This document shows positions 49,089-59,600 of a stretch of DNA of 64,000 nt, one piece after another. Each line of letters starts with the position of its first letter. The stretch's first letter is position 1. A model generated the notes under the pieces. It was not told the origin of the DNA and did no database searches. It saw only the letters and a list, made by a program, of their open reading frames with translations. This stretch comes from Puffinus mauretanicus (taxonomy: Eukaryota > Chordata > Aves > Procellariiformes > Procellariidae). Position numbers and translations under genes: made by a program. The stretch spans positions 1,054,001 through 1,118,000 of the forward strand of contig JAJKFH010003599.1 in NCBI GenBank assembly GCA_023333565.1, read 5' to 3'.

Positions 49089-49480
49089 AATTGAATGAGA
49101 AAAATGACTCATTTAGTTTTAGACAGTATTCTGAAAAACATCGAGAAACTCTTCATTAGAGAATACCATGTAATAGCCACCGATTCATCCATCTGGCTTT
49201 GGTGTCAGGTCTTTGGATGAGAGTGGACATCATCACGAGAGATGTTGCAGCAAATGTTTTGCTCTGGTGTATGAAACCCTAAGCAACACTTATTACTGGA
49301 GATGAAATGATATGTTTTTTTTTTAAAGTGAGTTTGCAATTAGCCAAGGCTAATTAATGGTTTTGCAGAAGCACCTTTCAATTTGTTTGCAATCATTCAG
49401 AGGAAATAGTTGTTGGTAAAACAAAAGAACAGCTAAAGATTGGGTAACATCTCATAAATCATAAGGGATGGTTGAAAATT

Positions 49481-49807
49481 TTACATTATTTGCTGGATTT
49501 GCATGTTGGGTACTGTATTAACACGGTGCTTTCTTGCTGGCATAACCCCCCTTCTCATGTTTCCAGGGAGGAGTCCTCTGTCCTTGCTCACAGCTGCAAT
49601 GGCCTTGGCTGGGGCCAGCCGTCCTCCTAGCAGCTCTGCTTCCCAGGGGTGGCTGTGCCAGGCCCGGCTGTAGCCAAAGCCGTGGTGTGTGCTGGTGTAC
49701 CCCTGTGGCGGGACGGGCACCCCAGGGTAGGGTGGGGTGCCTGGGCCCCCTCTGCCGGAGGACAAGGGCGGGAGGGGAGGAGGCTGGGGAGGTGGGAGAG
49801 CAGCCAT
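49481..49807 (-). other. Pro-rich minus-strand open frame, possible exon or pseudogene fragment
   Basis: An ATG-initiated 108-codon frame on the minus strand begins with alternating Ala and Pro runs, continues through a segment with PPYPGVPVPPQGY, and then has several Tyr, His and Trp residues. Codon third positions favour G and C over the GC-rich part (about 49,590-49,807), and the frame then runs into AT-rich DNA before stopping. A CCACCTCCCCAG near its start could be an acceptor. No family is recognised. It may be an exon on the opposite strand, a decayed exon, or a GC-rich chance frame. Confidence 0.2.
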
Positions 49808-52800
49808 AGGTTAGAACAGTGTAAGGACAGTTAAAGGTCAGGCTGGGTTTGCTCTTAAGTAAAACTGAACGAAAATGATTTCCCTGCTGTTTCTGCTGCC
49901 CTGCTCGCTTTTCCAGAAAGCACGTTTATTGGAGGAAAAGATAACCTGGATATGCCAAGAACGGGATGGCAGCCCACCTGCAGGGACCTGACCTCTCCTC
50001 CGTGCTCGCTCCCTCTCTCGCTTGGTGCTGCCACAGGGGCTGATCTCATCTCCTGCCGTGGCTGGCACAGCTGCCAGCTGTCCACAGATGTGGACAAAAC
50101 ACGTTTCTTAAAGTCACTTGCCTGTTTTCTAAATCTTGCCCACTTTGTTCCCCAACTTCTTCCTGTGCCTACAGAGGTCTGTTAGATTTTTGGGCCTTAC
50201 ATCTAAAAAGAACGGATCATAGATTACAGCCCAAAATGAAGCTAAACTTCAGGATTTTGGCAAATATGATACCAGTGGGACCAAGCTCCAAAAATCTGAG
50301 CTCTAGTTCTGGTGCTAAAGTCTTACATTGCACTTGATCACTGTCTTAAGAATTAATATTCAAATAAGTATCAAACTTGAGCTTTCTAATGTGCAAGCTA
50401 ATACTGTAACCTGAAGAAAATCACAAGCGTATCTTGAATGCAGAGCTCAGGCTGCCATGGTGGTTTTTCAGCATTTCATTGAAATAAATTAAATTTGAAA
50501 GGTTTATTTTTATATGTATCAAGATTTGAATTCAGTGAAGTACTTTGTGAATTAGATGTGAAGCTGGAGGAAGTTTTTTCTGAAGAAAAGATGGCAATAT
50601 TTGGCCCAAACACTAAAAGATTCTGTAAAAACAATTACACGTACTCTAAAGGAAATCATTCAAATAAATAGTTGTGCGTAGTGGCTGTTTCTAATTGGGC
50701 TTGATGTTTTATCACAGTTAGTTTTCCATTTAGGAGGGAGGATAGGAACCATAAAACGATGCAAATTAGCAGAGTGAAATAGCTTTCTTTGCAACTGCTC
50801 TTTGAACCTTTGCATCTCTTTTAAGAATATGCTTATAGAATATTGCAGCAGTACATCTAGGAAGAAAACTGGGTTGTTTTAAAAAACAGAAGTATATGTC
50901 TTTCTAATAAATTGTTTCTGATAGGAGAACTAGAAAATAGAGAAGATTACACTAATGCAGTTTTCTTTTTAAAAGTCTGGTTTGCATTTTAATCTCTGGA
51001 GAGCAGCTGTCATTATTCTTACAGCAAAAACTAGACAAAACCCTCCTAATTTTAAGAAATTTTGATATTGGAAATGTGATGGGGGTTTTCTGCTACAGGT
51101 ACTGTGTTATCTTACATTCTGAGAAGTAAACTTCTGCATCTCTAAACTTGCCAGTATCTTGTTCTGGTAATAAAGCTAAAAAGGGGGCAACAATATTAGG
51201 ATTTTTTTCTGCCACATTGTATGTAGTATCTGAGTGCCTTCCACCTATAGCAGAGAAGAACTGGGGTTTAACTTCTCAGGATAACAGTGTTGGGGAGGGA
51301 TAAGAAGGGACAGCGTGCTGCTTGTGGTAGGGTTTTTGGCTTGGGCATTTTGCACGTTATTTATGTATGGCATTTGTACCTGAAGTTGTTCTGACACTTG
51401 TGCTGTGTGGGTGTGTGTAGTAGGCAGCGGGGCAGTGGCTTTCTGGTGATGGAAATCTGCTGTTGCATGTATGCTGTTAATGTACTACGTAGCTCAGAAA
51501 GCTTTTGTGTGTACATGTGCATGTATGAAAATATTTGAATCGGCTTCTAAGAAGTGCTGAGGTCTAGGAATCATTAAAATGAGTCTGCTATTTCTGAATA
51601 CACAGATTGTTGAGGTGTTTTCTGGAATGTTTTACGAATTAATTTATCTGTTTAGTGTTATATTAACTGTGTGGTATTGCAGAGTTTTGTAAGCGTTGGA
51701 TTGGGAGATTGTATCCATTTTGAGCTGAGTAGTGACTTTGTTTAGATTTAGTGATTAATATTGTATTTCTTCATGGGATTGGAATAAAATAGGGAGCTTC
51801 AGTGGAGATTATAATTTATTGATATTGCTGCAAACTTTGTATGTATATGTGAGCACAATTCTTTTGTGAATTTTACAGGAGGCAAGATTACAATAGTAGA
51901 CTGATACTGCAAATTTGATTGATTGGGGAATTTTTTGGATGTCTTCACTGACAGTCACTGCCAGGTTAAGTTTTGGAGTGTTTTAAATATGTTCTCAAAA
52001 TGTTTGTTTCCTTGATTGTTCGCTGTTATATTTCCTTGCTGGTTTGCAGGAGAAAGCTTTCAACCATGCAAGATACATCAGTGTTACTTTTTCCCTTTGT
52101 ATCTTCTTTCACCACGTCTTCCCCATCTTGGTCACTTTCTAAGTAATTTTAATGCTCGTAAAGTACCAGAGTAACAGGCCAGGAGAAGTCATCCTGTCAT
52201 GTCAGTTCAGGAGAAGATAAATGTGCTGATGGAGTGAGTAAATTTGTGATCAAACTATCTCTGGGTTGGCTTATTTTAAATAAATGTAGAGATAATTTGG
52301 TGCCTAATCTCCACCTGCCTTTGATGTAGGGACGAGAGGTCAGAAATTGTCACACGTAAATGAATTTTGACAACTGTAGTTTAAGCAATACAAAAATTTC
52401 AAGTTAATGTTAAAACAGTACAGAATAACTACTTGATTGGAAGTGCCTACACTTCTAAGTGTATGTGAATGAGTTTAAAGCATACAGGAGTGCATATGCT
52501 TGTAGGTGCTTGCTACTTCCTACTTCACATCTTCTTTCTGAGGTAGGTTTTTATCTTGTCTAGTAGCTAAAGGATGATTATACATTAGATGATCTTTTTT
52601 CATGACCATTTTCAAGCTTTCAAAAAATTTGTATTCTCCCTGTGAGAAAAAAGGTGACACAATTTACAGAAGTGGGTTTTCAACTCTTTTTTTTTTTTTT
52701 TCAATTGCTTTCAAAACACTAAAAAAGTGTCCTGTAGATGATACGGATGCCTGAAAAATGAATGTAAGCCTACCAACAATGGACTAATCTTCTTAGTTAC

Positions 52801-53407
52801 TTTTGCAGACCTGTAGGAAATAACGACTGCAGTGCAAAAACTGCTGATCTAACACTGTATCTGTACTGAAGTTGGAGACCTCTGGACAGGGTAATATCAC
52901 TAGCCAGCAAAGATAATGACAGAAGTCTAACTGTTTGGTAGCGTTAAGCACAAACTGTTTCACTTTGAGAAGAATGGTTGCCTAATAATGACTTTCACAG
53001 TCTGCCCCTGAAATCCTACAAATAGTAAACTTTGATTTTAAAAGGTACTTGTTATTTTGATGACCTCAGTCAAGGAAACTTGGGAGGGGCAAAGAAGCAG
53101 AGAATAATTATTTGAAGTACAAGCAGATGCTACTCTAGTTTCTCAAGGAAGTTTCTTGCGTAGAAAGGCATGATTAAAGAAATGGAGCGTTTTGTACTAA
53201 AAACAATGCAATACTTTAGCCAGTGTCTCTCCAACTTTTTATGACCTGTCGTCTTAAGGATAAAGTGCTTTCAATAGTAAAAGACTGAAGTGGGCTGATA
53301 GAGGAGGGTCTTTCAGAACACAAAAAATTGTTTGCAAAATAAATAATAGCAAGTTACTTAAAAACATGTATGAAAGTGTTTTAGTTTGTTACTAAGTCAA
53401 GATAGAC
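49808..53407. other. Putative intron, nothing recognised
   Basis: AT-rich with poly-T near 52,686. No exon or repeat family that I can support. Confidence 0.4.
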
Positions 53408-53469
53408 TGAAGTTGAAGATGTGCCTTTGTTGTTAAAGATGTGCATTGCTGAAGTTAAGGACGTGCCTT
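53408..53469 (+). repeat. Triplicated 20-bp motif
   Basis: Three near-identical units of the form TGAAGTTNAAGAYGTGCCTT start at 53,408, 53,428 and 53,450. The first two are adjacent and two bases separate the second and third. The array ends about 100 bases before a candidate exon. Confidence 0.8.
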
Positions 53470-53567
53470 AAGTGATGTGTTAGTCAACCTCAAATTGGTT
53501 AATGATTTTTATTTACTAACTAAGACTACTTTTTTTTTCTTTTTAAACTGCTTCTGGTGTTCTCTAG

Positions 53568-53676
53568 GTTGCTGGAGTAAATTGTCTTTGGCTGTCCCGT
53601 CAAGAGTGCCGGAGATTACTCTTCTGTATCTAATGAAATACTCTCACTGGCGTACCTGTGTACTTGAACTGAAGAA
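53568..53676 (+). other. Candidate internal exon (109 nt)
   Basis: The left edge has a long pyrimidine tract (53,532-53,544, then CTTCTGGTGTTCTCTAG) and the right edge reads CTGAAGAA|GTAAGAG. The combination is one of the best acceptor-donor pairs outside the island. One frame is open across it and into the intron, but no family is recognised, and a leader exon is likelier than a coding one. Confidence 0.4.
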
Positions 53677-55839
53677 GTAAGAGAGGAGGAAGGAGGCTAG
53701 TACACTGTAGCAACAGCGTACCTGGCCAATATTTGTGAAAACTGAGAAGTGCCCTTTCAAAACTGAGTATCAATTTGAATAGCAGGGGAAAACCAGTACT
53801 CAGTGCTGTAGAATCTCTCTTTTATAAAGAAGGTAGGAAACAGCGTCTCTGAAATACATGGAATAATTCTGGGATTGGAGGTGGGCTTGTGAGCTTATTT
53901 ATCTCTGGTGTAGTAGACTCCCAGAGCTGTGAGTGATGCTGTACAGGTGTTGGTTTTGATTTGAAGAGAAGCCCAGGCATTTATGTAACAGTAATTATAT
54001 CAGAAAAGGTTTAGGAATATCTTTGCTGTTTCTCTTAAGTTGAGCTCTTACCTATATTTTAACCTTGCCTGCTGTTGGTCCGCACACCACCACCAGCACA
54101 ATATCCCATTCAGGTTTTGTGGATTCTTGGTTTTAATATTCACTAAATCTGTTCAGCTGAATGTTCAGGCAGTTCTGATACATTTCTGGCTTTAAACTAT
54201 ATGTTTTCTTAGTAAGGAAGCAGCTGTATGTAACTTCAGTGCTAATAGTTTCCCTGAAAAGAATGAGTAAGTTTTCCTGGGAGCGTCTTAGTATATGAAC
54301 GAAAAGGGATAAAGCTGCAAAACTACACGGACACTAGTGCAGAAATGGCATTGAGATTAAGGTGGATAGGGTCTGGCATGTTGCTGCTTGTGCACTGGCT
54401 GGCCTAGCCTGCATGCTGACATTTAGGCTGCCTTTAGTCTCCTTGTGGCTCTGCTGATGTTGCTGCAGCACCTGAAGATACTGCTGCAATGAGGCTTTGC
54501 ATCCACTCGGTCGGAGCCGACTACTCCATCGGAGTAGCTGTAGGTAGGGATGTATGTCTGCATCAGTGACCTTCAGCTCACAGCCCGAGGAGTTAATGTA
54601 ACTGCAGTCACCAGAGGTAGGCTGTGAACTGGGAAGGCTGAAGACAAAGGCATGGGTCCTGTCCGTCCACTCTTGGAAGTGAAGGCCATCAGGCCCTACA
54701 GAGGGGTAGGGAGAGAGGTGTGATTATGTCTCCAGCTCAGTATGGATTTGACTGCAGACTGAGTATAGGACATGCTTTGAAACAGCGTCAAAAAGAGAAC
54801 AGGGCACAGTGAATTTCAAAGGAGTCATTAAATGCTTTGATAAAAGTTGCCGGCTTTTGTAATCTTCTGGAATGGGATCTTCCAAATGTGAGTTAAAGAC
54901 GTGCTACAGGTTCCTATATTGAGGAGACAAGAGAAAAATACATGAAAGAAGATAAAATTGGTTGGCCATCTTGCTTCTCTTTTCCCTTCTCCTGTCAGTA
55001 CTAGTGTAGAGGACATCAGGCAGGATTTTCAAAAGTGTAAGAACTTTACTTAAACTGATTTACTGTTTTGTTTTTGTTTTGTTTTGGTCCCGTGTCCCCT
55101 CTGTACCCACCAGTGCAAAATACCTGCAGATCTTGCCGTGCAAAGCTAATGAGGCAAAACATTCAGACCTGAAAGAGAGTAAGACAAGCGTCTTAAGTAG
55201 GAATGCTGTCCGTGGTTATCTCCACGGTCTCATTTAGTAAAACCATAAATGCATAGGGATTGTCTACTTTTGGCTGAGAGGTATAGATTGCTCGCTGTGT
55301 GAGTGTTAGGGAGATCCATCACATGCCGTTTTCCGTTACGGGTTTTAATTCTTCTTTTGAAACAATGGCTGATGGCTCCCGTGATAGTCAGTCCACCTTG
55401 CCTTGTATCTTTTTGGCTTTACCTCGATACTTTGTTTTCCAAGCTCACATTTTTTAGAATGTTATATATCGCTCTGTTTTATGTGGGTTTTTGTAATGCC
55501 ATCCTAATGATACGATAAAAACCTTACTCCTGAGGAACATGGGGACAGCATGGCAAGCGACATATGCACCCCAACTCTTGCAGAGGCCAGGAGGGCAAGC
55601 GGGGGAGTCCCACGCTGCAGGAGCAGCATTGACCCTCCTGGGGGGAGCCAGCTCCCGTGGCCTGCTGTCCCCCAGGAAGGGGGGCCTTGGTGGGGCTAGC
55701 GTATGCCTTTGAGAGAGAAGGTTCGTACAGGGTGGGAGATGCTGTTACCGAGTTAAAGCCCAGCTTGGGGTCGGTTTGAATTTTAGCCTGAAGGGCCTGG
55801 CAGTTCTTGAAGCTGTCTTCCTAAAGAATCCCCCCTGCC
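53677..55839. other. Putative intron approaching the second CpG island
   Basis: A GC-richer patch with a few CpGs lies near 54,360-54,720 and another near 55,540-55,800. Neither has paired splice sites. Confidence 0.4.
54517..54547. repeat. Two adjacent small palindromes
   Basis: TCGG-AG-CCGA is followed directly by CTACTCC-ATC-GGAGTAG, a 7-bp-arm hairpin with a 3-base loop. Confidence 0.75.

Positions 55840-55865
<26 letters not shown>
55840..55865. repeat. Poly-T run of 26
   Basis: Uninterrupted T run about 130 bases upstream of the second CpG island. It could be the tail of an inverted retroelement, but no body is recognised to its right. Confidence 0.9.
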
Positions 55866-55871
<6 letters not shown>

Positions 55872-56008
55872 TTCATCAAAAGAAGTTAGTTACGCACAAA
55901 ACATGGCAGTTTAGTTTTTTAGAAGATACCACCATCTGTTGTTTTTAACGCTCAACAAGAGTTTCCTCTAGTTGCAAGAGCAGGAGCGTTGAATCCGTCC
56001 TGCAGGAC

Positions 56009-56187
56009 GTGCCTTTTCAGACCGGCTCACGCGTGAAAGTGGGCTCAGCAGCGCGGCACCCGTGGGCAGCCCGGGCCAGGGCGAGCGGAGAAGCGTCCGA
56101 GGGTACTTTGGGGCTGGGGGCCGGCGGTGCCAGCAGGGAAGGCGGCGTGGGTGGGCGGCCGCTTGCGCAGGGCTGGCTACCTGTGCG
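56009..56187 (+). other. Candidate alternative first exon in the second island
   Basis: The right edge is CTGTGCG|GTGAGTGC, a good donor. The start is unknown. An ATG at 56,009 opens a 60-codon Gly/Ala/Arg-rich frame that would hit a stop soon after splicing to the 56,605 exon (CGC GAA CCA GAG CTG TAG). A non-coding leader is therefore the better reading. Confidence 0.35.
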
Positions 56188-56220
56188 GTGAGTGCCGCTG
56201 CGCGGGGTGCGCGCCGCCAC

Positions 56221-56228
56221 TGACGTCG
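56221..56228. promoter_or_regulatory. CRE-like element
   Basis: TGACGTCG differs from the palindromic CREB/ATF site TGACGTCA in the last base. It lies inside the second CpG island. Confidence 0.35.
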
Positions 56229-56604
56229 GCCCGCGCGGTGGGGGGGGCGTCCGTCCGTGTGTGTGTGTGGGGAGGGGGGTGTTGTTGGCGTCTGTTAGCC
56301 GTAACGCTGGTATTTCAGTAATGCGGTGGTATTTGGCCATACTGCCAAAACCAAGCTATAAGCAGTGAGTCTTTGCTCCACTTTTCCTCGCTCCGTGCCT
56401 CCGCTCCGCCCCGTCCGTGCTCCCTGCGCTGCTGAGATCAGCTTCCTGCTTTTCATTTTCCTCAAAACGCTGTTACTCCTCCCTGAAAGAGTTATTTTCA
56501 TCGGTCTGGAGTTAATTTTTATGGGTGGCTGCAGACTCTTTTTTCTGACAGGCTAACATGCCAAGCTGGAAAAGCGGTATCATGGTGATTTTGTTCTGTT
56601 GCAG

Positions 56605-56688
56605 CGAACCAGAGCTGTAGGCAGAATGGTAGACTGCTGCACCGAAAACATTTCTGTGCCAGCTCTGTGACCGTGGAAGGCGAAGGAG
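56605..56688 (+). other. Candidate internal exon (84 nt)
   Basis: Left edge TTTTGTTCTGTTGCAG|CGAACC has a good acceptor; right edge GGCGAAGGAG|GTGAGTGCC has a near-consensus donor. Length is a multiple of three. Of the three frames, one is open end to end (translation begins NQSCRQNGRLLHRK and ends VEGEG); the other two contain stops. It is either a coding exon in that frame or a leader exon. No family is recognised. Confidence 0.5.
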
Positions 56689-59600
56689 GTGAGTGCCGGT
56701 TTTACGTCGCGTAGGTCCAGGGAGTTGTTGGAGGTGGAACCAAAAGTCACGATCTACTCCGGCTCAACAACAAGAAATGAGCAATTATGTTGTTATGCTC
56801 TGTGATGAGATGCTTTTGCTCCTACTAATACTGTAATGGAGTATGCTCAGGAAATGATGGATTTTGCTGTAGCAAAGAACTGTAGTCAATGAAAGTCTAC
56901 AGTGTGTAAATTTGTTTTTTCTTTCATTGAAATGTGTAGAGATATGGCACAAATATAGCCATAAAGGACAGATGATAAAGGTAAGGTTCACTCCAAACAA
57001 CTTACAATAGAAAGAACACTCAGATAGGTAGTTTCAGAACTTTTAGATGGATTGAATAATGCCAGAAAGGAAATTTACAGTGATTTAGTAATAACTGTGG
57101 ATCTAGAATAATGTGATGTATATGAGGGAATGATATGACTTTATAATGTGTGGAAATAAAATTACACAAAGGAAAAAAACAAAATTCTTTTTACAGTTGC
57201 CGAGCTTCCCTCAGGATGGAAGCCAGGTTGGTTGAGAGAAAGCAGATTGTTTGGAAGAGTATCTCAGTTGCAACAAATGGGCAACTTGTATAAAACGTGT
57301 CTTCTTACATTGTTGTGATTTTTTAAATTTAATTTTTTAAAAATTATTTTCCTTATGGAGTGAAGAATGTAAATATCACAGGTTCATTAACCAACTTTCA
57401 GCTTTTTAAACAGGTGAGCATTGTTCTCTGTATACGTTCTAAAGGAGCTCTAAAATCATTAATTCATAACTGGTGGCAGGTTGCTGCTTACTTTGTGTTG
57501 AGCTATCCTATTTTGCTGCCTTCTCATTACTGCCTGTTAACAGTCAGATTAATGGGACGACTTTGTTCATTCTGACTGTGGTGTCCTGCGTGATTTTACA
57601 GGGGACTCTTCATAAAAAGCCGCTCAAAAAGCGTAGCTGTGGTGGGCCAGCTGGGCATTGGATGCTGCAGTCGCAGCTACAGGGCACTGCCGCAGGTCTG
57701 AGCTGCTCCCCAGGTGACAGGGGACAATAGGAAGAAATTAAGAATCTTGTTCAAGATCATGGGAGATGTGATGTGTCCCAAGCTCTGAGAATTGCTTGTG
57801 CTCTTGATCCAGACCAGAGTGCACGCTTTGAGTAGCTGTTTTCTGTGATGCTGAGCTGAATTTATTGGTTCTCCTATAAGATGAAACAAATTTAGTCTTT
57901 GATTAGTTGTGGGAGTGGGGGATGCTTCTCTTACAGTGAAGTTCCTCAGTAGCTGTGCTGAAAGCAGTTCCGGGGAAACTTCAATTTCAAAGTTTGATGC
58001 ATTTTGATGGAAAACATGAGAGGTATGGTAAATTAGAAACTGGGGTTTGATTTGTGGTAACATTTTTGGGCATGACAGACTTTCCTTTTTAGGAAGTCCC
58101 GCTTCCTTCAGTTGCGGGGCGAGTAGGAGTTAAGAGTGTGTTGTATTACTGCGCCACACTTACCACTTGTAATTGAACAGCTTTGTAGATAAACGTGTAA
58201 GGTCAAAAGAAAAACAACAAACCACTTTTATTGCCCAGTCTGTGGCCTCTCTGTGGTAGTGGTGGAAGAGCATTGTATAGGACGTAATAATAGAGCTTCC
58301 AGTCATGTATGGCTCTGCATCTTTTGTACTTGGTTTCAGGCGCTGCGTGGTTTTGCCTCCATGCAATTTGTAAATTCATTGCTGCTAAATCTACTTCTTG
58401 CTATAGACTTGTGCTCAAGAAATTAACCCTGTGTTATGTCATTACTCTGAGGGATAAAACCGTGGTTAAAGACATTTTATGTGCTGTTCATATCAGTATG
58501 TTAGAAAGATGATGCATGCCCATTTGCCTCAGTGTGTTGATTCTAAAGATAATTCTAAATGCTAATGTTTCCAAAAGAAATGTGTGAGAAATGTGCTTTG
58601 TCCTATAGATGCAAATATATTTCCCACATGGGCCCAAGTACTCAACTCCTATTTGCCAAAGTTACTACCTTTTTACTTGCATTTTGCCAGTAGAGAAACT
58701 CTGCAGCACTGAGAACACAGGCATGATGTTAAGCATCAAGTCCAACAGCTGCTGGACTTCTGTGCTGTTTTACTCATTTTGTACTTACTTTCAAAATTTT
58801 CATTCTGATTGATAGGAGGCTGCTGTAAAAATTTGAACCTATATCAGTAGAGTCAAGGGTTCCTACCAGTGGCTCTAAATTTTGTGCTTATAACTGATTT
58901 GCCAGCCTTGCTGTCAGCTAGGGTCAAAGCATTTGCTACTTCTCTGTCACATTTTGGCAACCTGGTCTTCTGTTAACTTGTGGAAATTTGTTAATTTTGT
59001 TTTCGAGTGCACTGAAGGAGGATGGGAAGTTCTGTCTGCAAGTTGGATCCTTCCTTGTTGGAGGGATAGCAAGGGTATTAGTAAGTGCTCTCTATTTGTA
59101 GGCATGAAGAGAAGACTGAATGGTATGGCTCCCACAGTCTTTTTTCACCTTCAGTTCACCACACGTGTAATGCTGACCCCATCCTCAACATAGATAGAAG
59201 ATCTGTTATTTGAACTGACAAAGAAGTGAATAAGATTTATTTGACAGAGGTAATAGTGAAGCACCATGTTTAAATGGCAGCACTGTCACTGAAAGAAACA
59301 GTCACAGCCTCAGACACTTGCATCCCACCCCATGGCGCTGTGCTAGTGGTTTTGCAGTTGTGTAATGAACTGGACTGGAGGACTGATGGTAGTTAAAATT
59401 AATGGTTTTTATTAGCTTAACTATTTCTGTCCGCTAAAGATAGAACTGACCACCATTGGTTGGATCATATATTGTGTCATGAATCAAACCGGAGAACTGA
59501 ACAGCTCTGTTGCCCCAAAAAGGGGTCCAGGAGTGTGGGGAATAGAAGCAGGGCAGGGGACAGGACTGCTTTTGGCTTCAGAGCTGGCTTATGCTATCTT

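Larger units (their letters stand above)
46741..49480. other. Putative intron, low-complexity tracts only
   Basis: Contains poly-A at 47,820, a G-rich tract at 48,866-48,903 and a T-rich tract at 49,059-49,088. No exon seen. Confidence 0.4.
55990..56440 (+). promoter_or_regulatory. Second, smaller CpG island; candidate internal promoter
   Basis: CpGs become dense here after more than 20 kb of CpG-poor sequence. It contains GC-box-like runs, a TGACGTCG element (56,221-56,228) one base from a full cAMP-response element, and a good plus-strand donor at 56,187. An internal exon with strong splice sites follows at 56,605. The layout suggests an alternative promoter producing a shorter transcript of the same gene. 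Confidence 0.6.

Noticed and set aside
52575..52600. Possible CR1 segment ('cattagatgatctttt')
   Set aside because: Short coincidence; no flanking CR1 sequence or terminal ATTCTATGATT-like unit.
55840..55865. Poly-T as the tail of an inverted retrogene
   Set aside because: No retrogene body, target-site duplication or coding frame could be seen to its right before the CpG island starts.
59370..59400. Possible CR1 3' segment ('tggactggaggactgatgg')
   Set aside because: Only a few bases resemble the CR1 'tggactagatgatc' motif and the diagnostic terminal repeat is absent.
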